Origin: VRUE01 sp963720805
Lineage (GTDB): Bacteria; Actinomycetota; Thermoleophilia; Solirubrobacterales; 70-9
Length of the DNA stretch: 64,000 nucleotides
Reading direction: 5' to 3'
Assembly: GCA_963720805.1 (NCBI GenBank)
Contig: CAVRGT010000003.1
Coordinates: 62,001 to 126,000, forward strand
The notes beneath the pieces are model-generated. The model was not told the DNA's origin. It was given only the letters and a program-made list of their open reading frames with translations, and did not search any database. Shown piece after piece: positions 50,548 through 61,300 of this stretch. Position 1 is the first letter of the stretch. Each line of letters starts with the position of its first letter. A program made the position numbers and the translations under genes.

Positions 50548-51157
50548 GAGCGGGGCTCCTTTGGGGTCGTTTGGGTGGTGCTGCCTCAGCGTCCTTGGCG
50601 GACGCGGGCGCATCTTTGGATTTCGCCGCCGGGCGGCGTTTGGGCTGCTCCTCGCGCTTCGGGCGCCCCTCGCGTTTCGGGCGCTCGCCACTCGGGCGCC
50701 GGCTACGCGGGCGCTCGGCGATCGCGGTTTCGCAGTAGGGACAGAGCGCCCAGCGCGGATCGACCGGCTTCCCACAACTCTTGCAGGGGTCCTTGAGACG
50801 GTTCTGGCACTGCGGGCAGCGCAGGAAGCTCTTCTCGACCGGGTATTCGCAGTTTGGACAGGACGCCTCGGTCAGCTGGCGCACCTTCAACTCCGCTGCC
50901 CGAATCTCCAGCTCCCGTTCGTGGGCGTCCTCGAGGAACTCGGGCGGCCGCACGATCGCGTAAACGGCGGTGCCGATGTATGGGAAGAAGGAGCCCACCG
51001 TGGCGCAGGCGACCAGGAACGGATCGGAGATGCGGCGGCGGGCGTCGAGGTAGGTGTAGACGATCAGCGCCAACCAGACGACGAAGATCATCAAGATGAA
51101 GAGGGTGACGGCCAGGTTGAGGCCGCTGTTTGAGATGCCGAAGATCGCTAGTGCCAT
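50516..51157 (-). CDS. membrane-anchored double zinc-ribbon protein
   Basis: A 213-residue protein. N-terminal membrane helix (LAVTLFILMIFVVWLALIVY), a second weak one (PFLVACATVGSFFPYIGTAVYAIV), then four CxxC pairs: CPNC, CPQC, CKSC and CPYC, forming two zinc ribbons. The tail is Lys/Arg/Pro-rich. The ribbons may bind RNA or partner proteins at the membrane. It overlaps ndk. Confidence 0.8.
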   Translation of the reverse strand: MALAIFGISNSGLNLAVTLFILMIFVVWLALIVYTYLDARRRISDPFLVACATVGSFFPYIGTAVYAIVRPPEFLEDAHERELEIRAAELKVRQLTEASCPNCEYPVEKSFLRCPQCQNRLKDPCKSCGKPVDPRWALCPYCETAIAERPRSRRPSGERPKREGRPKREEQPKRRPAAKSKDAPASAKDAEAAPPKRPQRSPAREPDADPRKA

Positions 51158-51220
51158 AACTAAGGGCCCGCCGAAGAGGGGAGCGGCAGTCTACTTCGCC
51201 GCCGGACGCTTGATCCCTCG

Positions 51221-51349
51221 CTAGAGGAAAAGGCTGCCGAAGAGGTAGCCGAGGCCGAAGAAGACGAGGATCACCGCGGCGACGACAGCGGCGACCAGGG
51301 CCATCATCGAGAGCAGTTCCGAGCCGGCGCTTTTCGACCCCGAGGCCAT
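51221..51349 (-). CDS. 42-residue membrane protein
   Basis: A frame from ATG 51349 that overlaps the folC stop (TGATG) and reads a short polar start and one helix (LLSMMALVAAVVAAVILVFFGLGYLFGSLFL). Coupling to folC supports it being real. Unknown function. Confidence 0.6.
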   Translation of the reverse strand: MASGSKSAGSELLSMMALVAAVVAAVILVFFGLGYLFGSLFL

Positions 51350-52626
51350 CACCCGCCATCCTCGCACAGGCGCAGAGCGGCGCGGGCGGGCGCCAGCACG
51401 TAGTGCGAGCCGGTGACCAGCAGAATGCCGCCGGCCTCCCGAGCTATAGCGCGAGCCCGGCGAACCGCGGTTTCGAAGTCCTCCTCCACCTCGCAGGCGA
51501 GTCCAACCTCCCGACACGCCGCCGCGAGCCGCGAAGCCGGCAACGCCCGCCGACGGGACTGAAAGCGATCTATGTCTTCGCTTTGAGTCCCGTCGACCTC
51601 GGCGGAGGCGAATTTGGTGCAGACGCAGTGGGCGAGGGACGGGGCAAGGGACTCGATCATCGCGCTCGCGTCCTTTTCGTTGAGGACCGCGAGGCAGGCG
51701 ATGACCGGACGGCCCCCGGCGACCTCCCGGAGGGCATCGGCGAGAGCGGCTGCCCCGTCGGGGTTGTGGGCGACGTCGATGAAGGCGAGCGGGTCATCGC
51801 CAACCCGCTCGAGGCGGCCGGGTACGGTCAGGGTGGCCGCGACCGATGCCACCGCGGCCGGGTCCAGGGCGCCGAGAAACGCCTCGGCGGCCTCGCAGGC
51901 CAGGACAAAATTGCGGCGCTGAAACGGACCCGGTGCGCGCAGCTCGATCTCGCCCGGATCCTCGGCGGCGACGATCAGCTTCGCCCCCCGCTCCGCCGCC
52001 GTGCGCTCGGCCAGGCTCGCCACCTCAGGACTAACCCGGCCGCGGACCAGGGTCGTGTGGTCGCGCAGAACGGCGAGCTTCTCGGCTGCGATCTCGAGCT
52101 CGCTCTCGCCCAGCCAGGCAGTGTGGTCGAGACCGATCGTGCTCAGCACCGTCACCCGCGAGGGGATCGTGTTGGTCGCGTCGAGCCTCCCTCCCAGTCC
52201 GGCCTCGACCACCGCGGTCTCGACCCGGGCCGCGGCAAAGGCGACGAAGGCCGCCGCCGTGGCGAGCTCGAACTGGGTGACCGCCTCGCCGGGCTTGAGG
52301 CTGCGATTGACCGTCTCCGCGGCCTGCGCGGTGCGCTCGACCGCGACCGCGAAGGCGGCCTCGTCGATCTCCGCGCCGCCAATCAGCACCCGTTCGGACC
52401 AGCGCTCGGAGTGCGGCGAGACGCAGGCTCCGGTCCGCATGCCATGCGCCTCCAGCAGCGCCGCGATCATCCGCGTCACCGAGGACTTGCCGTTGGTGCC
52501 GACGACGTGGATCGAGGCGAAACGGTGCTGGGGCAGCCCCAGCGCCGTGGTCAGCTTGTGCATCCGCTCCAGGCCGAGCTTCCAGCCGACCGGCTCCAGC
52601 GAGTCGAGGTAGGCCTGCGGATCTAT
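51349..52626 (-). CDS. folC: dihydrofolate/folylpolyglutamate synthase
   Basis: An Mur-ligase-like enzyme that adds glutamate to folate. The P-loop VVGTNGKSSVTRM, the SPHSERWSER segment and GLGGRLDATN are clear. The first ATG (52563) would drop ~21 conserved residues (DPQAYLDSLEPVGWKLGLER). These are in frame upstream to an ATA at 52626 that overlaps the valS stop and has GGAGGAG eight bases before it. I place the start there, though AUA is rare. Confidence 0.94.
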   Translation of the reverse strand: MDPQAYLDSLEPVGWKLGLERMHKLTTALGLPQHRFASIHVVGTNGKSSVTRMIAALLEAHGMRTGACVSPHSERWSERVLIGGAEIDEAAFAVAVERTAQAAETVNRSLKPGEAVTQFELATAAAFVAFAAARVETAVVEAGLGGRLDATNTIPSRVTVLSTIGLDHTAWLGESELEIAAEKLAVLRDHTTLVRGRVSPEVASLAERTAAERGAKLIVAAEDPGEIELRAPGPFQRRNFVLACEAAEAFLGALDPAAVASVAATLTVPGRLERVGDDPLAFIDVAHNPDGAAALADALREVAGGRPVIACLAVLNEKDASAMIESLAPSLAHCVCTKFASAEVDGTQSEDIDRFQSRRRALPASRLAAACREVGLACEVEEDFETAVRRARAIAREAGGILLVTGSHYVLAPARAALRLCEDGG

Positions 52627-55214
52627 TCTGGGAGCTCCTCCAGCTCGGCCCGGTAGCGCTCCAGCTTGGCGCGCTCCTCCTCGACGAGCTCGGCAGGGGC
52701 GCGGGCGACGAACTTCTCGTTAGCGAGCTTTCCCTCGGCTCGGGCGACCTCGGAGCGCAGCTCCTCGCGGCGGCGCTCGAGCCGGGTGGTGACGGCCTCG
52801 GCGTCGATCTCCGGCGAGGCGAGGATCTGCACCGCCCCCACCGAGGCAATCGGATCGGCCGAACCGCCGTTCGCCGCCTCGACCCGCGCCAGCCGCGAGA
52901 CGAACTCGGGCAGGGGATCGGCCGTGCGAACCGGCAAGGTCGACTTGCCGGCCACCTCGACCAGCTCACGCCAGGTGCGCAAATTGCGGGTCAGGTCAAT
53001 CGCCTCGCTGATCTCGGTTTCCGCCGCCTCGTCGAAGAGCGAAGGGTCCGCCGCGGGGAACGAGTGGACCGCCAGGTGACCCTGACGGCCCGGGTGGTAA
53101 GACCAGATCTCCTCACTGACAAAGGGCATGATCGGGTGCAGCAGGGCCAGCGTCCGCTCCAGCACCCGGAGCAGGATCGCCGAGACCTCTTCCTCGCCCT
53201 CGTACAGCCGCGGCTTGGCGATCTCCAAGTACCAGTCGCACAGCTCCGACCAAAAGAAGGCATAGACCTCCTGCACAGCATGAGCAAAGTCGTAGCAATC
53301 CAGCTTCTCGGAAACCGAAGCGATCGTGAGCTCCATCCGCGACAAAATCCACCGATCCTCCGGCCGACGGGCCGAAATCGTGTCGATGTGTCCCACCTTT
53401 GGCCCGTCGGCCCCCTTGGCGTTTAGGAGGATTAGGCGGCTGGCGTTCCAGAGCTTGTTGGCGAGGTCGCGGCCCTGTTGGACCTTGGCGTCGGAGTAGC
53501 GCACGTCCTGGGTCGAGGACATCGCCAGCAGGCCGAAACGCAGGGCGTCGGCGCCGAGCACGTCGATCTCCTCCAAGGGGTCGATCCCAGTGCCGAGGCT
53601 CTTCGACATCCGCCTCCCGTCGCGGGCCTGGATCACCGAGTGCACGTAGACGTCCTTGAACGGCACGTCGCCGGCGAACTCGAGCCCGGTCATGATCATC
53701 CGCGCCACCCAGAGGAAGAGGATCTCGCGCGCCGTGGTGAGGAAGCTGGTCGGGTAGAAGGCGCGCAGCTCGGGCGTGTCCTCGGGCCAGCCGAGCGTGG
53801 CAAAGGGCCAGATCGCTGAGCTGAACCAGGTGTCGAGCACGTCGGACTCCTGGCGCAGCTCGCCGCCGCAGGCGCCGCAGCGCTCGGGGGCCGCCGCCGG
53901 GTCCTCGGCGACGTAAGTCTCCTCGCAGGCGTCGCAGTACCAGACCGGGATCCGGTGGCCCCACCAGAGCTGGCGCGAGATGCACCAGGGCCGGATCTCG
54001 CGCATCCATTCGAGGTAGACGCGTTTCCACTGGCCGGGTGCGATCCGCACGCGGTCGTTCTCCACCGCCTCGATCGCCGGCGCCGCCAGCTCGTCCATGC
54101 GGCAGAACCACTGCAGCGAGATCAGCGGCTCGATCCGCTCGCCTGAGCGGTGCGAGAAGGGGACAGAGTGGGTGTAGGGCTCTTCGGCGCTCAGCACGCC
54201 CTCCTCGCGCAGGGCAGCGACGGCGGCCTCCTGGGCCTCGGCGGCGGTCATGCCGGCGAAGCGCTCGCCGGCCTCTTCGGTGAGGCGCCCGTCGGGGCCG
54301 ATGACGACGATCTCCTCGAGCCCGTGCTTGCGGCCGATCTCGAAGTCGTTGGGGTCGTGCCCGGGCGTGATCTTCAGTGCCCCGGTGCCGAACTCGGGGT
54401 CGACGTGCTCGTCGGCGATGATCGGCAGGCGACGGCCGACCAGGGGCAGGACGCAGTGCTGGCCGACGAGGTCGCCGTAGCGCTCGTCGTCCGGGTTAAC
54501 GGCGACGGCCGTATCGGCCAGCATCGTCTCCGGCCTCACCGTGGCCACGGTCAGCACCCGGTCGGAGCCCTCGACCGGGTAATCGATCGAATACAGCGTG
54601 TCCTCGACCTCGCGGTTCTCGACCTCGAGGTCGGAGATCGCCGAGTGCGAGCCCGGGTCCCAGTTGACCATGTAGTTGTCGCGGTAGATGTAGCCCTTGT
54701 CGTAGAGCTGCTTGAAGACCCGGTAGACGGCCTTGACGTATCCCTCGTCCAACGTGAAGCGCTCCCGCTCGTAATCGCAGGAGGCCCCCAGCCGCTTGTA
54801 CTGCTCAACGATCCGCGACCCGTACTCCTCCCGCCACTCCCAGACCCGCTTGACGAACTCCTCACGCCCCAGATCGTGCCGCGAAACCCCTTCGGCCCGC
54901 AACATTTTCTCGACCACCGACTGAGTAGCAATCCCCGCATGGTCAGTCCCCAGAATCCAAAGCGAGTTCCGCCCCCGCATCCGATTCATCCGCACCAACG
55001 CATCCTGCATAGACCCATTCAGCGCATGCCCCATATGCAACGCCCCGGTCACATTCGGCGGCGGAATCGCCACCGAAAAGTTCTCCTCAGGAGTCCCCTC
55101 CGCATCCGGGTGGAAGTACCCAGCCTCCATCCACTCGGCAAACAACCTCGCCTCGACTTCCGTCGGGTCGTACCGAGTCGTCTGCTCAAGCTTTTCGCGC
55201 CGTGCCTCGTCCAC
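52623..55214 (-). CDS. valS: valyl-tRNA synthetase
   Basis: An 863-residue class I synthetase with HIGH as HMGH (PPPNVTGALHMGHALN), the editing domain, a zinc-like CxxC pair (YCDACEETYVAEDPAAAPERCGACG), RMSKSLGTGI and a C-terminal coiled-coil arm. A palindromic element at 53362-53412 is read in frame as GADGPKVGHIDTISAR before the anticodon domain. Confidence 0.98.
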   Translation of the reverse strand: MDEARREKLEQTTRYDPTEVEARLFAEWMEAGYFHPDAEGTPEENFSVAIPPPNVTGALHMGHALNGSMQDALVRMNRMRGRNSLWILGTDHAGIATQSVVEKMLRAEGVSRHDLGREEFVKRVWEWREEYGSRIVEQYKRLGASCDYERERFTLDEGYVKAVYRVFKQLYDKGYIYRDNYMVNWDPGSHSAISDLEVENREVEDTLYSIDYPVEGSDRVLTVATVRPETMLADTAVAVNPDDERYGDLVGQHCVLPLVGRRLPIIADEHVDPEFGTGALKITPGHDPNDFEIGRKHGLEEIVVIGPDGRLTEEAGERFAGMTAAEAQEAAVAALREEGVLSAEEPYTHSVPFSHRSGERIEPLISLQWFCRMDELAAPAIEAVENDRVRIAPGQWKRVYLEWMREIRPWCISRQLWWGHRIPVWYCDACEETYVAEDPAAAPERCGACGGELRQESDVLDTWFSSAIWPFATLGWPEDTPELRAFYPTSFLTTAREILFLWVARMIMTGLEFAGDVPFKDVYVHSVIQARDGRRMSKSLGTGIDPLEEIDVLGADALRFGLLAMSSTQDVRYSDAKVQQGRDLANKLWNASRLILLNAKGADGPKVGHIDTISARRPEDRWILSRMELTIASVSEKLDCYDFAHAVQEVYAFFWSELCDWYLEIAKPRLYEGEEEVSAILLRVLERTLALLHPIMPFVSEEIWSYHPGRQGHLAVHSFPAADPSLFDEAAETEISEAIDLTRNLRTWRELVEVAGKSTLPVRTADPLPEFVSRLARVEAANGGSADPIASVGAVQILASPEIDAEAVTTRLERRREELRSEVARAEGKLANEKFVARAPAELVEEERAKLERYRAELEELPE
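53362..53412. repeat. palindromic element, family VI, in frame inside valS
   Basis: Arms GGCCGACGGGCC (53362-53373) and complement (53401-53412), extended by AAA/TTT. The centre resembles that of 61553-61601 in the same orientation. Confidence 0.75.
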
Positions 55215-55241
55215 GCGGCGAGTCTAAATAGCCGGGACCGC

Positions 55242-55344
55242 AGGGGTGGTGATGCCCTTCCCTGAAAGCCGTCGCGCAGCTGAGTCGAATAGGCGCTGCG
55301 CTGCGTGGTCGCATGAGCTTTCCGGGAAGGGCATCACCACCCCT
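55242..55344. repeat. palindromic element, family III, copy A1
   Basis: Perfect 21-base arms (55242-55262, 55324-55344; AGGGGTGGTGATGCCCTTCC) around a 61-base core starting TGAAAGCCGTCGCGCAGCTG. Confidence 0.9.
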
Positions 55345-55420
55345 ACCGCGCACGACTAGCTCAACGCCACGCGGACGCCGACGAGCTCAAGGGCTGCTGG
55401 TGGGAAGACGCGTGCTGGTC

Positions 55421-55527
55421 GGAGGGCGTCGGGTGCCCTCTCACAAAAGCTTCAGCGACCACGCGGCGAAGCGCCTATCCGCCCCAGCTGCGCGACGGCT
55501 TTTGCGAGAGGGCACCCGACGCCCTCC
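55421..55527. repeat. palindromic element, family III, copy B1 (inverted core)
   Basis: Perfect 22-base arms (55421-55442, 55506-55527; GGAGGGCGTCGGGTGCCCTC). The core is that of A1 in reverse complement. The arm resembles that of the family II element at 42035. It ends six bases before the clpX stop. Confidence 0.9.
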
Positions 55528-55533
55528 CCACCA

Positions 55534-56826
<1,293 letters not shown>

Positions 56827-56991
56827 CGGAATCCCCTCCTTAGGGGCAGTGGGTTTTGCCTCCGGCCTGCGCCCCAAAGCTTAAAGGGGGAATCAAGCCG
56901 GCCCTGTCAGTGCGGTCGTCTACTGCGTGCGTGGCCCGGTCCCTCCCCGTGACGGCAAAGAACCAGGCACGCCGACCTTGCCTTGGGCCGC

Positions 56992-57094
56992 AGGGGTGGC
57001 AATGCCCTTCCCTGAAAGCCGTCGCGCAGCTGGGGCGAATAGGCGCTTCGTGGCGTGGGCGCAGAAGCTTTCCGGGAAGGGCATTGCCACCCCT
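56992..57094. repeat. palindromic element, family III, copy A2
   Basis: Arms of 21 bases (56992-57012, 57074-57094; AGGGGTGGCAATGCCCTTCC). Compared with A1 two bases in the left arm are changed and the partner bases in the right arm change to match. Core 61 bases with about 8 differences from A1 by eye. Confidence 0.9.
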
Positions 57095-57165
57095 ACCGCG
57101 CACAACCAGCTTCCCGAGGATTGCGCCGAGCCAGCGTGCTCCTGAGAAGCAGGCCGCGTGCTGGC

Positions 57166-57271
57166 GGAGGGGTCAGGTGCCCCTCCCGCAGAAGCTCAGC
57201 GACCACCTACCGAAGCTCCGGGACGCCCCAGCTGCGCAACGGCTTCTGAGGGAGGGGCACCTGACCCCTCC
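57166..57271. repeat. palindromic element, family III, copy B2 (inverted core)
   Basis: Arms of 22 bases (57166-57187, 57250-57271; GGAGGGGTCAGGTGCCCCTC) around an inverted, more diverged core. The following GCGCAGATTC is also present at the equivalent place in block one, there inside clpX codons. Confidence 0.88.
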
Positions 57272-57291
57272 CTCACTGCGCAGATTCGTTC

Positions 57292-59379
57292 CTAGAAGTG
57301 AACGATCGGGATGATCAGGATCGCGACGATGTTCGCAACCTTGATCATCGGATTGATCGCCGGCCCGGCCGTGTCCTTGTAGGGATCGCCAACCGTGTCG
57401 CCGGTCACCGAGGCTTCGTGGGCCAGCGTGCCCTTGCCGCCGTGGGCGCCGTCCTCGATCAGCTTCTTGGCGTTGTCCCAGGCACCACCGCCGGCGGTCA
57501 TCGAGACCGCAGCGAAGAAGCCGACGACGATGACGCCGATCAGCAGGCCGCCAAGCGCGTCGACACTGAGCAGGCCGACGATGACCGGTACGACGATCGG
57601 GATCAGCGCCGGCAGGATCATCTCCTTCTGCGCCGCCAGGGTGACGATGCTGACCGTCTTGGCGTAGTCGGGCTTTTCGGTGCCCTCCATGATCCCCGGG
57701 TGCTCGCGGAACTGCTCGCGCACCTGTTCGACCACCTCGCCGCCGGCGCGGCCGACGGCCTCGATCGCGAACGCGGCAAAGAGGTAGACCATCATGCCGC
57801 CGATGATCAGCCCAATCAGCACGTCGGGACTGGAGAGGTTGAAGAGGCTGCTGAGGTCAAACCCAGCTGGCGCCTCGCCTTTCAATTCGCTCTTGAACGC
57901 CGCGAACAGCACCAGCGCGGCAAGCGCGGCGGAGCCGATCGCGTAGCCCTTGGTCACGGCCTTGGTCGTGTTGCCGACCGCGTCGAGCGGATCGGTGACA
58001 TTGCGGACGTCCTCCGGCAGCTCGGCCATCTCGGCGATGCCGCCGGCGTTGTCGGTGATCGGCCCGAAAGCGTCGAGGGCAACGATCAGGCCGCAAAGCG
58101 AGAGCTGGCCCATCACGGCGATACCGATGCCGTAGACACCGGCGAGCTCGTTGGCGCCGAGGATCGCCAGCGCGATCACCAGCGCCGGAGCGGCCGTCGA
58201 CTGGAAGCCCTGGGCGAGGCCCTGGATGATGTTCGTCGCGTGGCCGGTCTCCGATGCCTGGGCAATCGTCTTGACCGGGCGGAAACGAGTCGCCGTATAA
58301 TATTCAGTAATCACAAAGAGCAGAGCGGTGACCGCTACTCCAATCACCGCGCAGAGCCAAAGATCCGTAGTTGTGATCGTCTTGGCGCCTGCTTCGAGAC
58401 CGAGGCGCACCGGGTCGCTCATCAGCCAGTCGGTGATCGGGTAAAAGGCCGCGATCGAGAGGACCCCGGCCGCGATCACGCCGGTGTAGAGAGCGCCCTC
58501 GACCCGGTCGGTTTTGGTCCGCACCAGCAGCGCCCCGACGATCGAGGCGATGATTGCGACGGCGCCGATCACCAGCGGGTAGATCGCCACCTCGCGGGAG
58601 AATTCACCGCCCGCACCGGAGAAGGTGAGCACGCCGAGCAGCATCACGGCGACCGAGGTGACCGCGTAGGTCTCAAAGAGATCGGCGGCCATGCCGGCAC
58701 AGTCGCCGACGTTGTCGCCGACGTTGTCGGCGATCACGGCCGGGTTGCGCGGATCGTCCTCGGGGATGCCCGCCTCGACCTTGCCGACCAGGTCGGCGCC
58801 GACGTCGGCGGCCTTGGTGAAGATGCCGCCGCCGAGTCGGGCGAAGACGGAGATAAGCGAGCCACCGAAACCAAGGCCGACGAGCGCGTCAACGGCCTCC
58901 TTGTCGGTGCTGCCGGTGATCACGAGGATGCCGTAGTAGCCGGCGACGCCGAGCAGGGCCAGGCCGACGACCAGAAGCCCGGTCACCGAGCCACCCTTGA
59001 AGGCGACGTCGAGCGCGGGCGGTACGCCGCCACGAGCCGCCTCGGCAACACGGGCGTTGGAGCGCACCGAGACGTTCATGCCGATGAATCCGGCCGCACC
59101 CGAGAGGAAGCCGCCGAAGACGAATCCGATCGCGGTCTTGTAGTCCTGCAGGAGCCAGAGCACGATCGCGATCGGTATCGCGACCGCGGCAATGATCGTG
59201 TACTGGCGGTTGAGGTAGGCCTGTGCGCCTTCCTGCACCGCCCCTGAGATCTCCTGCATGCGCTCGTTGCCTGGCGACTTCGCCAGCAGGCGCTGGGTGA
59301 TGATTAGTCCGTAGACAACGGCCGCCCCGGCGCAGACAAGCGCGACAACAACTCCGTATTCGGTCAAAAAGCTGGTCAA
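57292..59379 (-). CDS. hppA: membrane-bound H+-translocating pyrophosphatase
   Basis: A 695-residue protein with ~16 helices that hydrolyses PPi and moves protons. The PPi site DVGADLVGKVE and DNVGDNVGDCAGMAADLFE are present. GNTTKAVTKGYAIGSAAL carries Lys at the position that is Ala in K+-dependent enzymes, so a K+-independent H+ pump is predicted from family knowledge. Confidence 0.98.
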   Translation of the reverse strand: MTSFLTEYGVVVALVCAGAAVVYGLIITQRLLAKSPGNERMQEISGAVQEGAQAYLNRQYTIIAAVAIPIAIVLWLLQDYKTAIGFVFGGFLSGAAGFIGMNVSVRSNARVAEAARGGVPPALDVAFKGGSVTGLLVVGLALLGVAGYYGILVITGSTDKEAVDALVGLGFGGSLISVFARLGGGIFTKAADVGADLVGKVEAGIPEDDPRNPAVIADNVGDNVGDCAGMAADLFETYAVTSVAVMLLGVLTFSGAGGEFSREVAIYPLVIGAVAIIASIVGALLVRTKTDRVEGALYTGVIAAGVLSIAAFYPITDWLMSDPVRLGLEAGAKTITTTDLWLCAVIGVAVTALLFVITEYYTATRFRPVKTIAQASETGHATNIIQGLAQGFQSTAAPALVIALAILGANELAGVYGIGIAVMGQLSLCGLIVALDAFGPITDNAGGIAEMAELPEDVRNVTDPLDAVGNTTKAVTKGYAIGSAALAALVLFAAFKSELKGEAPAGFDLSSLFNLSSPDVLIGLIIGGMMVYLFAAFAIEAVGRAGGEVVEQVREQFREHPGIMEGTEKPDYAKTVSIVTLAAQKEMILPALIPIVVPVIVGLLSVDALGGLLIGVIVVGFFAAVSMTAGGGAWDNAKKLIEDGAHGGKGTLAHEASVTGDTVGDPYKDTAGPAINPMIKVANIVAILIIPIVHF

Positions 59380-59455
59380 GTTAGGTCCTCCGGCTGGTTT
59401 CTAAGCGGCGCGGGAGTCTATATATGCGAGCGGCGAAGGCGCTCCCAGAGCGAAC

Positions 59456-60622
59456 CTAGGCTTGTTCAGCACCCTGCGGAGCCGCGGTGTAGGTGCGCTT
59501 CGTCTCGGCCACGGCGTCGCGGTAGACGTCCTCGATCGAGAGGCCCGCGTCGAGCGCCTCGCGGGCACGCCGGGCGCCGTTGCGGGCGGGAAGGTCGATC
59601 TCGATGCCGAGTTGAGCGCGCGCCGGCTCGGTCCAGGCGAGCAGCTGCTCGAGCGCCGCCACCGCCTCGATCTCCTCGCCGCGGCGGAAGTCGATCAGGC
59701 GGCCGCTCATGCCGTGGCGGATCGCCCGCCAGAGGTTCTCCTCGATCTCGCGATCGCGCTGCGGTGCGGCGTCGCCGTCGTATCCGTGCTCGTCGTAGGC
59801 CAGCGCTGCCTGGGCGATACAGGCGGAGATCAGGCCGGCCAGGGCGAAGGACTCCTCGCCGCGCGTCTGGGCGTCGCAGATCCGCACCTCGACCGTGCCG
59901 AAGGAGTGATGCGGGCGCACGCTCCACCAGAGCTGGGTCGACTCGACCGCCGAGCCGGTTCGCTGCAGCATGCCGACGAACTCGGCGTAGCCGTTCCAGT
60001 CGACGAAGGGACTGGGCACGCCGCAGCGGGGGAAGGTGCGGGTGAAGATCTCCGTGCGGACCGTGTGCAGGCCGCTGTCGCGGCGGTCGAGGAAGGGCGA
60101 GTTGGCCGAGACCGCAAGCAGCAGCGGCAGCAGCTCGCGCAGCCGATCGCAGACGGCGATCGCGCGGTCCGCCCCGCGCACGCCCATGTGGACGTGCATG
60201 CTCCAGGTGTTGTTGCGCTGGGCGACGTAGCCGAGTTCGTGGCGCAGGCGGTTGTAGTGCGGCGTATCGATGATCCGCTGGTCGAGGTAGTTGGCCCAGG
60301 GATGGGTGCCGGTCGCGCCCAGCGCCAGCCCCATCTGATCGGCCACGCCGAAGAGCCTGCTGCGGCGCAGGCGCTGCAGCGCAACCGCCTCGGCGAAGCT
60401 CTCCGCACGCCCGGAGCGGATCTCGATCTCGGAGGCAATCAACTCACCCGCCGCCGACTCGGCCAGGACCTCATCGTTTTGGCAAGCGGCGTAGAGGTCC
60501 TCGAACCGGTGCTCGAGCTCCAGCGTCGCCGGATCGAGGATCGCGAACTCCTCCTCGAGGCCGACCGTGAAGTCGGTCGAGGACTCGAACGTCTCCCGAG
60601 CGCGGTCGAGGTCCAGGGACAA
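59456..60622 (-). CDS. carboxylate-amine ligase of the GCS2/YbdK family
   Basis: A 388-residue glutamate-cysteine-ligase-like enzyme. TVGLEEEFAILDP, NTWSMHVHMGVRG and SFGTVEVRICDAQT are the GCS2 motifs. Actinobacterial members include EgtA-like and YbdK proteins, so the physiological thiol is not certain. It precedes rex on the strand but is 10 bases after it in transcription. Confidence 0.93.
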   Translation of the reverse strand: MSLDLDRARETFESSTDFTVGLEEEFAILDPATLELEHRFEDLYAACQNDEVLAESAAGELIASEIEIRSGRAESFAEAVALQRLRRSRLFGVADQMGLALGATGTHPWANYLDQRIIDTPHYNRLRHELGYVAQRNNTWSMHVHMGVRGADRAIAVCDRLRELLPLLLAVSANSPFLDRRDSGLHTVRTEIFTRTFPRCGVPSPFVDWNGYAEFVGMLQRTGSAVESTQLWWSVRPHHSFGTVEVRICDAQTRGEESFALAGLISACIAQAALAYDEHGYDGDAAPQRDREIEENLWRAIRHGMSGRLIDFRRGEEIEAVAALEQLLAWTEPARAQLGIEIDLPARNGARRAREALDAGLSIEDVYRDAVAETKRTYTAAPQGAEQA

Positions 60623-60631
60623 GGTCAGCTC

Positions 60632-61300
60632 TTAGGTCAGGTAGAAGTAGAGCGCGTAGAGCAGGTCGACGGCGGGACTCGAGGTGTGGACCGTCACCTC
60701 CGGCGGCACCTGCAGCAGCTGCTCGGAGTAGTTGAAGATGATCTTGACGCCAGCCTCGACCAGGCGGTCGGCAACGGCCTGGGCGGCGGCGGCGGGCACG
60801 GCGAGCACCCCGACGACGATCTCCTGCTCGGTGACGATCTCCTGCAGCTCGCCGAAGTCGCGCACTCGCAGGCTGCCGACCTCGCTGCCGACGACCTCGG
60901 AGTCGACGTCGAACATGGCGACGATCTGAAAGCCGTGGTCGGCGAAGATGTCGGAACTGGCGATCGCCTGGCCGAGGTTGCCGGCGCCGAAGAGAGCGAT
61001 GTTGTGCTGACCCGAGGTGCGCAGGATCTTGCGGATCTCCCCAACCAGCGACTCGACGTTGTAGCCGACGCCGCGCTTGCCGAACTTGCCGAAGCCGGAG
61101 AGGTCACGGCGGATCTGGGTCGGGTTGATGTGCGTGTACTCGGAAAGTTCCTGCGAGGAGATCGTCTCGCGGCCCATCTTGCGGGCCTGGGTCAGCACCT
61201 GGAGGTAGCGCGAGAGCCGCGCCGCGACGCCGAGCGAAAGCCGCTCGCCATCGACGATCAGCCCGTTGGCCGGCTCCTGCTCTTCGATCAAGGGGCTCAC
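60632..61300 (-). CDS. rex: redox-sensing transcriptional repressor Rex
   Basis: A 222-residue regulator. Winged helix at the start (LSRYLQVLTQARKMGRETISSQELSEYTHINPTQIRRDLSGFG in outline) and a Rossmann domain (ALFGAGNLGQAI, FDVDSEVVG) that binds NADH to release DNA. It overlaps the glutaredoxin-like gene by 4 bases. Confidence 0.97.
   Translation of the reverse strand: MSPLIEEQEPANGLIVDGERLSLGVAARLSRYLQVLTQARKMGRETISSQELSEYTHINPTQIRRDLSGFGKFGKRGVGYNVESLVGEIRKILRTSGQHNIALFGAGNLGQAIASSDIFADHGFQIVAMFDVDSEVVGSEVGSLRVRDFGELQEIVTEQEIVVGVLAVPAAAAQAVADRLVEAGVKIIFNYSEQLLQVPPEVTVHTSSPAVDLLYALYFYLT

Larger units (their letters stand above)
55215..55533. other. clpX-valS gap occupied by a double palindrome block
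   Basis: The gap holds two palindromes (55242-55344 and 55421-55527) and a ~75-base spacer. A second block of the same plan lies at 56992-57271. Confidence 0.8.
56827..57291. other. hppA-clpX gap occupied by a second double palindrome block
   Basis: Two palindromes (56992-57094, 57166-57271) with a ~70-base spacer similar to that of the first block (shared GCGTGCTGG and flanks). 56827-56991 has no other feature I can support. Confidence 0.8.
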
